From Lineus longissimus (lineage: Eukaryota > Nemertea > Pilidiophora > Heteronemertea > Lineidae), in NCBI RefSeq assembly GCF_910592395.1, contig NC_088311.1, forward strand, positions 2,234,501-2,298,500: a DNA stretch of 64,000 nucleotides, given 5' to 3'. Positions 25,875-37,100 of this stretch are shown here, piece after piece; the stretch's first letter is position 1, and each line of letters begins with the position of its first letter. The translations under genes and the position numbers were made by a program. The notes beneath the pieces were generated by a model, which was not told where the DNA came from, ran no database searches, and saw only the letters and a list, made by a program, of their open reading frames with translations.

Positions 25875-28673
25875 TTATTGATAGGGGTATGATAGACAGG
25901 GATTAAGCTTGTTCAATTCGTCGCCAAAAGCGCCTTGATCGTGACGAGGTCTCGCTGGCGGAAGAGTAATTGGGTTCAAATAGTCCCAGATAATCGTATA
26001 ATTCAATATTGCGACAGAGTTTTCTTGATGTATCGTATTTATACAGGTCGGTGATATATTAGATAATGCTCGCAGTTGCTTTTGATGTTTGAATGGCTTT
26101 CCCAAAAAATTTTTAGAAGCGAGGTCAACAGGGTCAAAAGAAATAGTCTTTGGCGCCAATGATGTCAGCAATGCCGGATTTGAATTAAGATTCGAGTCGA
26201 TTCTTTTGGAGTCGGAAATACCCATGCACACGGCAATCGTATCTACATAGCTCCGTGCACGTGATTTGAAGGGACAATTTCAGTGTGCGGGGATTTACTG
26301 AGGTAGCCAGGAAGGTGATATGTAATTTGAATCTATCCGCCTGCTCATCACTGTAGTTACAAACTAAATGCTCATCACTAATGATGAATTTAGCGTGTAA
26401 TGTGAGACGGGTTTAACGTGACTTGCAAATCTTAGATTTTTAGGCAAACGTACAGTTACATTCCGTTTTAGTGAGATCTTTTTTGCAGTTTGATGATATG
26501 TCAATAATTCTCTCAGCTCCTTGAGAAGTCACGGTCCTACTTGAAGCTATTTTGCATGAAAAACTGCCTGTCTCATGTCAAAGTTGTCCCTTCAACAAAG
26601 AATGTTTGTAGCTGATTTTATGGTTTGAATGGCCATTTTGAAAAAGGGTTTGGAATCGAGGTCAACCAAAATAGTTGTTGGCCTCAATGTACCCTCGGGA
26701 ATTCAAGCCGCCGACTAGTCAAACCATTCTCTGGAATCAGTGTGTACTTTAGCTTGAAAATTTCGGGTGAAGGGGTTTTCCTCATGATAATATTCACAAT
26801 GGCATAAGGTGATGGTATAAGAGGGCCGGCGAATCTAGGAACTGGAAGAAGAGGGAGCGTGCACTGCATTTCTCATCAAAATTCCTGGACAGGTGTGTTC
26901 CAAAATTTCATAAGTGGTCAATTAAAAAAAGTTTACATCAATTGGGAGCCGTGCGTCTGGTGCACCCGCTTGGATCCGCGGCTGATAAACGGACATGAAT
27001 GAATAATAATAAGAAAATGCTTAAAAAAACAGGAAAAAATAGATTCGCCGGGGTTCGAACCCGCGACCATCCGCTCCGCAGTGAAACCGTCTAACCGCCG
27101 AGGCCATCAAGGCTTTACTGATAGAGATATGATAGACAGGGATTTAGGTTGTTCAATTCGTCGCCAAAAGCGCCTTGATCGTGACGAGGTCTCGCTGGCG
27201 GAAGAGTAATTGGGTACAAATAGTCCCAGATAATCGTATAATTCAATATTGCGACAGAGTTTTCTTGATGTATCGTATTTATACAGGTCGGTGATATATT
27301 AGATAATGCTCGCAGTTGCTTTTGATGTTTGAATGGCTTTCCCAAAAAAATTTTAGAAGCGAGGTCAACAGGGTCAAAAGAAATAGTCTTTGGCGCCAAT
27401 GATGTCAGCAATGCCGGATTTGAATTAAGATTCGAGTCGATTCTTTTGGAGTCGGAAATGCCCATGCACACGGCAATCGTATCTATATAGCTCCGTGCAC
27501 GTGATTTGAAGGGACAATTTCAGTGTACGGGGATTTAGGTAGCCAGGAAGGTGATATGTAATTTGAATCTATCCGCCTGCTCATCACTGTATAGTTACAA
27601 ACTAAATGCTCATCACTAATGATGAATTTAGCGTGTAATGTGAGACGGGTTTGACGTGACTTGCAAATCTTAGATTTTTAGGCAAACGTACAGTTACATT
27701 CCGTTTTGGTGAGGTCTTTTTTGCAGTTTGATGATATGTCAATAATTCTCTCAGCTCCTTGAGAAGTCACGGTCCTACTTGAAGCTATTTTGCATGAAAA
27801 ACTACCTGTCTTATGCCAAAGTTGTCCCTTCAACAAAGAATGTTTGTAGCTGATTTTATGGTTTGAATGGCCATTTTGAAAAAGGGTTTGGAATCGAGGT
27901 CAACCAAAATAGTTGTTGGCCTCAATGTAGGCCTACCCTCGGGAAGCCGCCGACTATAGTCAAACCATTCTCTGGAATCAGTGTGTACTTTAGCTTGAAA
28001 GGTTTTCCTCATGATAATATTCACAATGGTATAAGATGATGGTATAAGAGGGCCGGCGAATCTAGGAACTGGAAGAAGAGGGAGCGTGCACTGCCTTTCT
28101 CATCAAAATTCCTGGACAGGTGTGTTCCAAAATTTCATAAGTGGTCAATTAAAAAAAGTTTACATCAATTGGGAGCCGTGCGTCTGGTGCAGCCGCTTGG
28201 ATCCGCGCCTGATAAACGGACATGAATGAATAATAATAAGAAAATGCTTTAAAAAAACAGGAAAAAATAGATTCGCCGGGGTTCGAACCCCGACCATCCA
28301 ATCCGCAGTGAAACCGCCTAACCGCCGAGGCCATCAAGGCTTTTCTGATTGGGGTATGATAGACAGGGATTCAGCTTGTTCAATTCGTCGAATCTAGGAA
28401 CTGGAAGAAGAGGGAGCGTGCACTGCATTTCTCATCAAAATTCCTGGACAGGTGTGTTCCAAAATTTCATAAGTGGTCAATTAAAAAAAGTTTACATCAA
28501 TTGGGAGCCGTGCGTCTGGTGCACCCGCTTGGATCCGCGGCTGATAAACGGACATGAATGAATAATAATAAGAAAATGCTTAAAAAAACAGGAAAAAATA
28601 GATTCGCCGGGGTTCGAACCCGCGACCATCCGCTCCGCAGTGAAACCGTCTAACCGCCGAGGCCATCAAGGCT
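25875..28673. repeat. Higher-order unit 10: alpha-beta plus chimeric gamma
   Basis: Alpha begins at 25875 and beta at 27115. The short monomer at about 28341-28673 starts as gamma but ends with the alpha-type tail (AATAATAATAAG and the CCATCCGCTCC tRNA-like variant), so the next monomer is beta rather than alpha. There is also a G-to-T change near 26761. Confidence 0.9.
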
Positions 28674-30231
28674 TTACTGATAGAGATATGATAGACAGGG
28701 ATTTAGGTTGTTCAATTCGTCGCCAAAAGCGCCTTGATCGTGACGAGGTCTCGCTGGCGGAAGAGTAATTGGGTACAAATAGTCCCAGATAATCGTATAA
28801 TTCAATATTGCGACAGAGTTTTCTTGATGTATCGTATTTATACAGGTCGGTGATATATTAGATAATGCTCGCAGTTGCTTTTGATGTTTGAATGGCTTTC
28901 CCAAAAAAATTTTAGAAGCGAGGTCAACAGGGTCAAAAGAAATAGTCTTTGGCGCCAATGATGTCAGCAATGCCGGATTTGAATTAAGATTCGAGTCGAT
29001 TCTTTTGGAGTCGGAAATGCCCGTGCACACGGCAATCGTATCTATATAGCTCCGTGCACGTGATTTGAAGGGACAATTTCAGTGTACGGGGATTTAGGTA
29101 GCCAGGAAGGTGATATGTAATTTGAATCTATCCGCCTGCTCATCACTGTATAGTTACAAACTAAATGCTCATCACTAATGATGAATTTAGCGTGTAATGT
29201 GAGACGGGTTTGACGTGACTTGCAAATCTTAGATTTTTAGGCAAACGTACAGTTACATTCCGTTTTGGTGAGGTCTTTTTTGCAGTTTGATGATATGTCA
29301 ATAATTCTCTCAGCTCCTTGAGAAGTCACGGTCCTACTTGAAGCTATTTTGCATGAAAAACTACCTGTCTTATGCCAAAGTTGTCCCTTCAACAAAGAAT
29401 GTTTGTAGCTGATTTTATGGTTTGAATGGCCATTTTGAAAAAGGGTTTGGAATCGAGGTCAACCAAAATAGTTGTTGGCCTCAATGTAGGCCTACCCTCG
29501 GGAAGCCGCCGACTATAGTCAAACCATTCTCTGGAATCAGTGTGTACTTTAGCTTGAAAGGTTTTCCTCATGATAATATTCACAATGGTATAAGATGATG
29601 GTATAAGAGGGCCGGCGAATCTAGGAACTGGAAGAAGAGGGAGCGTGCACTGCCTTTCTCATCAAAATTCCTGGACAGGTGTGTTCCAAAATTTCATAAG
29701 TGGTCAATTAAAAAAAGTTTACATCAATTGGGAGCCGTGCGTCTGGTGCACCCGCTTGGATCCGCGCCTGATAAACGGACATGAATGAATAATAACAAGA
29801 AAATGCTTTAAAAAAACAGGAAAAAATAGATTCGCCGGGGTTCGAACCCCGACCATCCAATCCGCAGTGAAACCGCCTAACCGCCGAGGCCATCAAGGCT
29901 TTTCTGATTGGGGTATGATAGACAGGGATTTAGCTTGTTCAATTCGTCGAATCTAGGAACTGGAAGAAGAGGGAGCGTGCACTGCATTTCTCATCAAAAT
30001 TCCTGGACAGGTGTGTTCCAAAATTTCATAAGTGGTCAATTAAAAAAAGTTTACATCAATTGGGAGCCGTGCGTCGGGTGCACCCGCTTGGATCCGCGGC
30101 TGATAAACGGACATGAATGAGTAATGATAAGAAAATGCTAAAAAAACAGGAAAAAATAGATTCGCCGGGGTTCGAACCCGCGATCATCCAATCCGCATTG
30201 AAACCGTCTAACCGCAGAGGCCATCAAGGCT
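28674..30231. repeat. Higher-order unit 11: beta-gamma, alpha missing
   Basis: Beta begins at 28674 and gamma at about 29900. The missing alpha is explained by the chimeric junction just to the left. The final gamma shows extra private changes (near 30075, 30199 and 30215), consistent with relaxed homogenisation at the array end. Confidence 0.9.
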
Positions 30232-30566
30232 TTATTGATAGGGGTATGATAGACAGGGATTAAGCTTGTTCAATTCGTCGCCAAAAGCGCCTTGATCGTG
30301 ACGAGGTCTCGCGGGCGGAAGAGTAATTGGGTTCAAATAGTCCCAGATAATCGTATAATTCAATATTGCGACAGAGTTTTCTTGATGTATCGTATTTATA
30401 CAGGTCGGTGATATATTAGATAATGCTCGCAGTTGCTTTTGATGTTTGAATGGCTTTCCCAAAAAATTTTTAGAAGCGAGGTCAACAGGGTCAAAAGAAA
30501 TAGTCTTTGGCGCCAATGATGTCAGCAATGCCGGATTTGAATTAAGATTCGAGTCGATTCTTTTGG
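30232..30566. repeat. Truncated terminal alpha monomer
   Basis: It matches the first ~335 bp of alpha and stops at TTTTGG (30561-30566), where other copies continue with AGTCGGAAAT. A 15-bp minisatellite begins a few bases later. This is the right-hand boundary of the array. Confidence 0.9.
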
Positions 30567-30570
30567 TTTA

Positions 30571-30665
30571 TGCCTGTTTCGCCTATTCCTGTTTCGCCTA
30601 TTCCTGTTTCGCCTACAAAATTCCTGTTTCGCCTATTCCTGTTTCGCCTATTCCTGTTTCGCCTA
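30571..30665 (+). repeat. 15-bp minisatellite, left arm (TTCCTGTTTCGCCTA)
   Basis: Six copies of GTTTCGCC-centred 15-mers, with one irregular spacer (ACAAAATT) in the middle. The same unit occurs in reverse orientation at 31391-31454. The run happens to stay open as a Pro-Val-Ser-Pro-Ile pattern, which follows from a period divisible by three and is not evidence of coding. Confidence 0.92.
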
Positions 30666-31390
30666 CTTTCCAGTACCCCTACAATAAATCGACTCTCCCA
30701 GGGGGAACCTTAGGGATGCATGTCCATTTTATGGGGAAAACGTGAGGGGACAATTGGATGATGTTAACGATGTGATGACAATTTGACTAATCAAATGCCA
30801 TCAACTTTGTTAACAAACCATGCCATGACCGTTTTGAAAGAGTCACCTTGAAAGCGGGGACAGTCCGGGACTTATTTGACCATATGACCATACTGACACA
30901 CAGTAAAAACTAATAGATTAAGTAGAGTAAAGCAGTCGCTTATTTTATAAAAACAGGAATTCATGACTTTTTGATAAAAATACATAATACTGTACATTCT
31001 CATAATTATTTAATCAAAATCAGCTGTAAAACCCATGTCATAGTAAAGAACAATGTAGCTATAGGTGTTCTTTCTATTACGAAGCCAGTTACTGACTAAG
31101 ACAAAAGAAAGAGAATCCACAATATAAAATGCAGGCCTAAGAAACCTTTCTCAAATCTGATGAAAGGGTAACATTTTCTTACTATTTTATTTCTTGCCTT
31201 TTAAAATAAGCTAAAACATAAGCCGATGTAAGCTATGTATAATTTTCCAAAGTTATTCCGAATAATACTGAAATAATTGACATGTCGCTAAATCCATTAT
31301 TTCAGACTTTATTCTTAATGATAGCCTTTAACACTATAGTAAGGGACGATTCATATTCCTACGTCTGTGGGGAGGTTAGCAATACATTTG
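30666..31390. other. AT-rich spacer between inverted minisatellite arms
   Basis: About 725 bp with no open frame of note. Together with its two inverted arms it has the outline of a non-autonomous foldback-type element, although no target-site duplication could be identified by eye. Confidence 0.5.
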
Positions 31391-31454
31391 AATAGGCGAA
31401 ACAGGAATAGGCGAAACAGGAATAGGCGGAACAGGAATAGGCGAAACAGGAATA
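31391..31454 (-). repeat. 15-bp minisatellite, right arm (inverted)
   Basis: Four copies of AATAGGCGAAACAGG, the reverse complement of the unit at 30571-30665, one with a GCGGAA variant. Confidence 0.92.
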
Positions 31455-31839
31455 CACCCAAAAAACACCAAGTGTTATTAGAATGTTATACCGTATATTA
31501 CGATATAATGAGGCTTTTTATAGGCTACATCACGTTCAAATTTAGTCTTTTGATGAGTGTTAGAGATCAGAATCAAACGATCTTGAGAAGGGGGACCTCC
31601 CTTCTGGTCTAGTCCGGTTTTGTATACCGGCACTATTTTCATACATTTTCATTATGGACATCACGTTATCTTTTTATTCTAAAGGCAGGATGACATATAT
31701 ATTGGCTCATATTATTCTACAATGAAAAATGACAGAAAATAAGAAACACGTATGGGCCCAATTTTCTCAAAAATGACAATTCACTTGACCATGTATTTTG
31801 CCCACTGCAAATCGGGTCATAGTTACTACAGTCGATAAT

Positions 31840-31944
31840 GACGACTGCATAATAAGTGTAAATTTACACTTATTATGATAAAGTGCTCCAACACTTATTA
31901 TGATAAAGTGCTCCAAATAGTATTACTAATCCCAAGCAGTCGTC
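31840..31944. repeat. Small palindromic element with 9-bp inverted ends
   Basis: GACGACTGC at 31840-31848 is the reverse complement of GCAGTCGTC at 31936-31944. Inside are a perfect 30-bp palindrome (31848-31877) and two identical 25-bp tandem copies (31866-31890 and 31891-31915). It could be a miniature inverted-repeat element or a hairpin-prone site. Confidence 0.6.
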
Positions 31945-33900
31945 TTCCCTCAACCCTCATCTGTTAGGGCCTATTTGCACAATCAAAAATAGTGGGCGCA
32001 GGGCAACTGTTGAAATAGTCCCTTTTAGTTCTTGACCTGTATTGACTCTTGAGAAAACCCTCGGGCTGCACAGTCTGCAATCAGCATGCATTTTCTGCCC
32101 GCCGGTCAGAAGGTAACAATTCCTTTTAACGCTGTCTGTCACGTGTATGAATATATTTTACTCTATTACTTCTAGTATAAGTTTGTTTCGCCGATACAAA
32201 AATAGTTCCAAAATACCTCCCTTAAATTTACCTAAAAATGTCGTTTTTTAATAAATATGAATAAGATATCAATTCTAAAGTATTATAGATTGCTACATTT
32301 GTCTTTTTTGAGACCCATTAACTATATGCTGATATTCCATATGTCATATCCTCGGAACTTTTTTCGGTGATTGAACGTATTTTGCACAAAATGGCGATGC
32401 TATTTGCAGGGACATACGCTACCTAGTCGCAGAGATTTAAGTATCTTTCTTGATAGAATTGAAACCGAGCATGCGCATTGGTGATGTCAATATGGTAAAA
32501 TTTGTTTGCGAATATTGGGAATAAAATGCTGTTTTTCGTGCTTTCTTGAACGAGTAATTTTTTCAACATATACCTAATTAGATAAAGCAACATCTGGTGA
32601 GTATGTATGTCATATTGCTATTGTTTTTATGCAACATTTGATGTGGAAATGTTGATTTAAAAAGACTGGTTTCTTCCAGATTTCTGTTGACGTTTCATTC
32701 ACCAGCCTGAAGTTGGCTCCTTATTCCTTATTTCCGATTCTCAAGTAATTCCTTGTTCCAAATGTGGGCGCTAAGTCAGTAATTCATAAGTGAGGGCTAA
32801 ATACAGTTATTATTGGCAATAAAGGCCTATGTTAACAGTAACACCAACCATAACCGTCCGAGGATCGGGAATACATGAATAAGTAGAATTGGAATTGGCA
32901 ATAAGAATTCCGAAATGGCTAAAATTTACAATGAACAATCCCCGATCGGAAATGAAGTAGTTTGATCGCATTCAACTATAAATCCATTGAACAGTGGCGC
33001 TTCTATAGTCAACCAATGACCTTTTTCGGGGCGTGAACGTGGATTGTAAACTCATTCCATTTGGCATTTGGCCCAGGTATCAGAATTCTGATACCCTAAG
33101 TATCCGAATTCTGATATGGGTAGCCTATCTAAATTCGGATATGAATCCGAAATTTTAACATTTCTCGAACTGAGGTGTTTCAATTTCATACACTTAATCA
33201 CCACTTGACACTGACTGACAGTCGGTCCAGTGGGCCGAACACTGCAGTGTAGACCAATACTTCGCCCTCAGTCATGCACTTTCTTGATTCAGTGATGATT
33301 GCCTCCTATTCCGTTATTCAATGAAGCTTGGGACCTTTTTGGGGAAAAGGGGAGTGAACTGTCAATTTGCTCCAAGCTTGGTTGTGGAAAAAAACAAGAC
33401 TGTCTTTCATGATCAACCAATGTTTCCAACATCACATCAGCAGTAACTTCAAAATCACCACTGGAGCCTAAGACTGACTACTTAATTTGGCCAAGTCTTA
33501 CCAGTTCTGAAAATCACAAATCCTGTTTTAAAATAAGGTGACTGTCTACATATCATCCTGAGAGTAGTTGACAGCGCTCAAGGCTTGAAGGAATTTAAGG
33601 GCACAGCAAATCTAGCTGCCCAATGTGTGACTTTAAGATTACAGCAAGCTGAAGGATGAACTGACAACGCCTATGACTTATGACTGATCATCCTTTTTTG
33701 GGGTGCAGATCTAGGCATTTTCCACCTACACAGTACAATGTATGCCCAGGCCATGAACTCTCTGCCCATCTCAATCAGAAGTGAAACCAAAGCACTTTCA
33801 AACATTGTATTGGTGTGAGAGAACCTCACAAATTTGACTGTGCATTCAATTCAATATGGATTTGTAGGACAGCATTTCTCCTAAGTTTTAGAGCTCTCCG

Positions 33901-34179
33901 TGTATCATTGATACAGTGTCAGTATGCAAGAATCTGTTCAGTTAGTAATACATGCATTGATTAAACAGTCTTGGGTATGAAAATTATAATTGATCAATTT
34001 TAATTTCCCAATACTGCCATCAATTGATATCATATTGACGTGTATCAACACAGTGTCAGTATGCATGATGTTCAATTAGTAATACATGCATTGCTTAAAC
34101 AGTCTTGTGTATGAAAATTATAATTGATCAATTTAACTTTCCCAATACTGCCATCAATTGAAATCATATTGACGTGTAT
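33901..34179. repeat. Local tandem duplication, about 140 bp x 2
   Basis: 33901-34040 and 34041-34179 are near-identical, both opening with TGTATC and ending with TATTGACGTGTAT. They differ by a few substitutions and short indels, so this is an old local duplication. Confidence 0.85.
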
Positions 34180-37100
34180 GTTTATCGATTAACTCCATTT
34201 GTTGCTACTGAAGTACCAGACATGTGATTGTGAACTGTTCAATCCAGAGTGGTTTTAAAAACATAGATGAATGTCCATGAATACATTGTATAGGCACTTG
34301 ATTATCCATTCCAGAACTTGGTGGAATTGGTGTGGAATTTGATATGAATGGTTTATTTTTCCAATACTCAAAGGTACATGTACTTCAAATTAACAGTGTC
34401 AGGTGTTAATGTTGGATTCTGACAAGCCAACTGCCACCCAGCGACTTGCCATCCAAATTCCCTGATCTCGTACTCAGTAGAGCATCTGCCAGAAATGCAA
34501 CCACAGTATTAATTGAAAATTCCCCAATTTTCCCAAAAAACTTATCAGTAACGAGAGCCATAAGGAAAGAGGAAGTCAATGACATTTCAGATTACAATTT
34601 ACATAATCACTGATATGAGTGATAACACTTCAATCTTTGCTATCTAAACATACATTGCTCAGTACATATGCAGTAAATGCCAACCAACAAATCACAAACT
34701 TGTCACCTTGATCAGGAGAAAGTTGTAAATTTTCTGCTATAATGTTCCATGCCCTCCTCCTCAGGTAACCTGACATGGTATTGCGAATATCCAGATTAAA
34801 GCACCCTTGTTAGAATTGTATTGTGTGATTCAGTCAGCCTCCTACTTTCCCCAAGCTGTTTTAGTGCAGCTATTATTCTGAGGACAAGCTGTGACATCTT
34901 TTATTCTGTGATTCTGATAATTACCTGTTGAACATCTCATAGTCATAGAAGAAAATCTGTGGCAGTGTGGGTCATTTTTTTACATGTGTCTTTCCTTTCA
35001 TCCAATTCAAAGTTGCATTGGATACATTGTATGATAGTGATGCTGCTGAGTGCTGTATGTTGTCAGTAATTGACACTGTGCAGTGATTGCCAGGGAAACA
35101 AACATTTCAAAGTTTCCACTAATCCCCTCACAAAATAAAGTACAAAAATAGTAACAAAAGATGCCCCAACTACTTGAAGGGCTTGATCAGCACCTTTGTT
35201 CTGATGAGAAACAGTGATAGTCATTGAACTTCCACTTTATGATTTTGATATTTAGCCCTTGTCCTTAATGATCTTTGACCTTCACCTGTTATGATATAGA
35301 CTAGAGTGGCTCGATCAGTCTTCCAAGATTTGATCATTAGGCACTTTGGCATTTCAGTCATCACAATATCCCCCATGAGATTACAGCAGATATCGAGTAT
35401 TTCAGTAGCCACACCCATCGCTTAATCCATTGAAATCAGTCCGTAGCATTGTAGGAAGTCTTTGTAGATAACATGCCTGCCTGTGAGCATTGATTAGAAG
35501 ACTATCAACTGCACTAAGTGGCCATATATCACCTCATGTCGGGCAGAACAGCCAGTGGGTTGCTTCACAAACTGATGATGCCAGAAAGCAAGTTAGTTTA
35601 TGATGAATAACACAGTGCCCGGTTACAGCAATTCCTCTCCTTTTCTCGTGTTCATGTGGTATAGTATCGTAATAATTTTGTTCTGGCCACAACCTGCAAG
35701 TGCAATTAGTATTCTTCTTGTCACAAGCTGTTGGATTTTGCTGTGACCCTCACTTTATCTCATTCAGTGATTTGTGTTGCATTATGCCTATCCATTTGAT
35801 TTGGATGCATGCTGTAGCCTGTAGTGTCATTTCCTGATCAATTCACTGAGAGATAATCTATTATTTATATCTCTGCAACACGCACTTACAACATCTCAAA
35901 TGGAGGAGGAATGAAACACTCTTACCAGATTGGATTGTGCCTCAAGTTACTCCTGGAATATTTATATCTGATAATGACTCAATATCAGGTTACTTTGATC
36001 AGTGTTTTGTATGGCAAATACCTTTTTTCATTCCATTGATTTATTGTGTCTGCCCTGTGCTCACCTTATAGATGATTTCTTTGTTCTACTAAATTGGATT
36101 TTCTGGATCTAATCATCGGTTTATTTCACGAATGCCAAAATTATCAATTGAAACAATTTTACGAGGATTACGAAAAACGATTGGATATCAATCAAACTAT
36201 CTGTTGAGAAAATATCTGCTAAGAAGTACTTCGGTCACAGCTTCGTGGAAAGTACGTTATAGTAGCATTAGTCGTCATCAAAGCTCAAGTTTTTCGACAG
36301 TAGATAGACATACTCTGTCATACATTAGTTGCTGTTGACGAACCACCTCTGTTGATAATGCAGTTGTTGTGAAGTTTCAGCATTGTAGATTGGTTTGCGT
36401 AAGGATTCGCATCATCTCATAGTTGGATTGGAGTTGTTTGACAGACTGCAAGAACTGTGCTAATTTGAAGGTCATCTTTTACAGTACTATCACAATGACA
36501 ATGTCGACGTGTATGGAGAATTACCAAGGTATGTTGAAACTCGATGTAGGTCTTTCACCTAATATCTTTCACAGCTGCTTGTTCAAAACTGGTAGAGTTC
36601 GGATGGATATTGTGACTTGATAATTCACCGATTTTTTTACATGTGCTTTCAAAAGATTTTCATGCCAATTTCGTCATGAAATTATGATTCAATAGTTGTC
36701 TTGATTCTGTGCACTGTTGTTGTCACTGTAGTGTATTCAGTTTCTATATCACAGCAAGTGTGCTGTACATTTCATAGAGCTTCCATTTGAGGGTGAGCTT
36801 GTTAGGTAGTTACTGTATTATGGTTAAACCCTTGTATTCTTGTTTGGAATAATGGTGCCTCTTCAATGATATCGTGGTTGGTTTCTCGGCAAATCAAATC
36901 ATGTTGTTCTGTTCCTCGTACGTCATCTCTCGCTCATCATGCACTGGCCTACAAATGTCTTTCCTGTGACTCATATTCACATATGTTGTGCTAATATCTT
37001 TATGCAATTTGTTCATACTACAGCGTATGATATTTTTTTATGCGGTTTTGTACTATGTAAGCTGTTCACACTGTGTTTGCCTCAAGTTCAAGACATTGCC

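Larger units (their letters stand above)
951..30230 (-). other. 32 tRNA-derived Pol III-type modules, one per monomer
   Basis: Each complete monomer ends in a 70-72 bp minus-strand tRNA-like block. Positions: 951-1021, 1281-1351, 2520-2591, 3751-3822, 4991-5062, 6217-6288, 7457-7528, 8685-8755, 9015-9086, 9346-9417, 10586-10657, 11812-11883, 13052-13123, 14280-14350, 14610-14681, 15850-15921, 17078-17148, 17408-17479, 18648-18719, 19876-19946, 20206-20277, 21446-21517, 22674-22744, 23004-23075, 24244-24315, 25472-25542, 25802-25873, 27042-27113, 28270-28340, 28601-28672, 29829-29899, 30159-30230. Reading the minus strand, TGGCCTCGGCGG resembles an A box with two mismatches, GGTTCGAACCC is a good B box, and a T6 run follows within a few bases. 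The T arm keeps four of five pairs and a T33-GCG-G anticodon-like loop can be drawn, but the acceptor stem does not pair. These look like tRNA-derived (SINE-head-like) promoters rather than working tRNA genes. Transcription is not shown. Confidence 0.75.
1..30566. repeat. Higher-order tandem repeat array (alpha/beta/gamma satellite)
   Basis: The first 30.5 kb is a head-to-tail array. Seen directly: one landmark (the T-rich 3' side of the tRNA-like module followed by a GATAGACAGGGATT segment) recurs at 1353, 2598, 3824, 5064, 6290, 7530, 9419, 10659, 11885, 13125, 14683, 15923, 17481, 18721, 20279, 21519, 23077, 24317, 25875, 27115, 28674 and 30232. Spacings alternate 1240/1226 on the left and 1240/1558 on the right, so the unit is a dimer of 2466 bp or a trimer of 2798 bp. 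Alpha carries GATTAAGCTTG and GGGTTCAAATAG; beta carries GATTTAGGTTG, GGGTACAAAT and a GTAGGCCTAC insertion. Gamma is a 332-bp deletion derivative. Copies of the same type differ at only scattered bases, which implies recent amplification or ongoing homogenisation. I see no protein gene in it. Assembly collapse or expansion cannot be excluded from sequence alone. Confidence 0.95.

Noticed and set aside
1-30566. CRISPR array or bacterial repeat locus
   Set aside because: Repeat units exceed 1 kb with no short repeat/unique spacer alternation, and the neighbouring genes are spliced animal genes.
30446-30745. A 99-codon frame across the satellite end with Pro-Val-Ser-Pro-Ile repeats
   Set aside because: The repeated peptide is simply the 15-bp minisatellite read in frame, and the N-terminal part is satellite antisense to the other frame.
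36132-36338. A 68-codon basic open frame upstream of FAM135
   Set aside because: No domain, no splice sites of quality around it, and base composition like the surrounding non-coding DNA.
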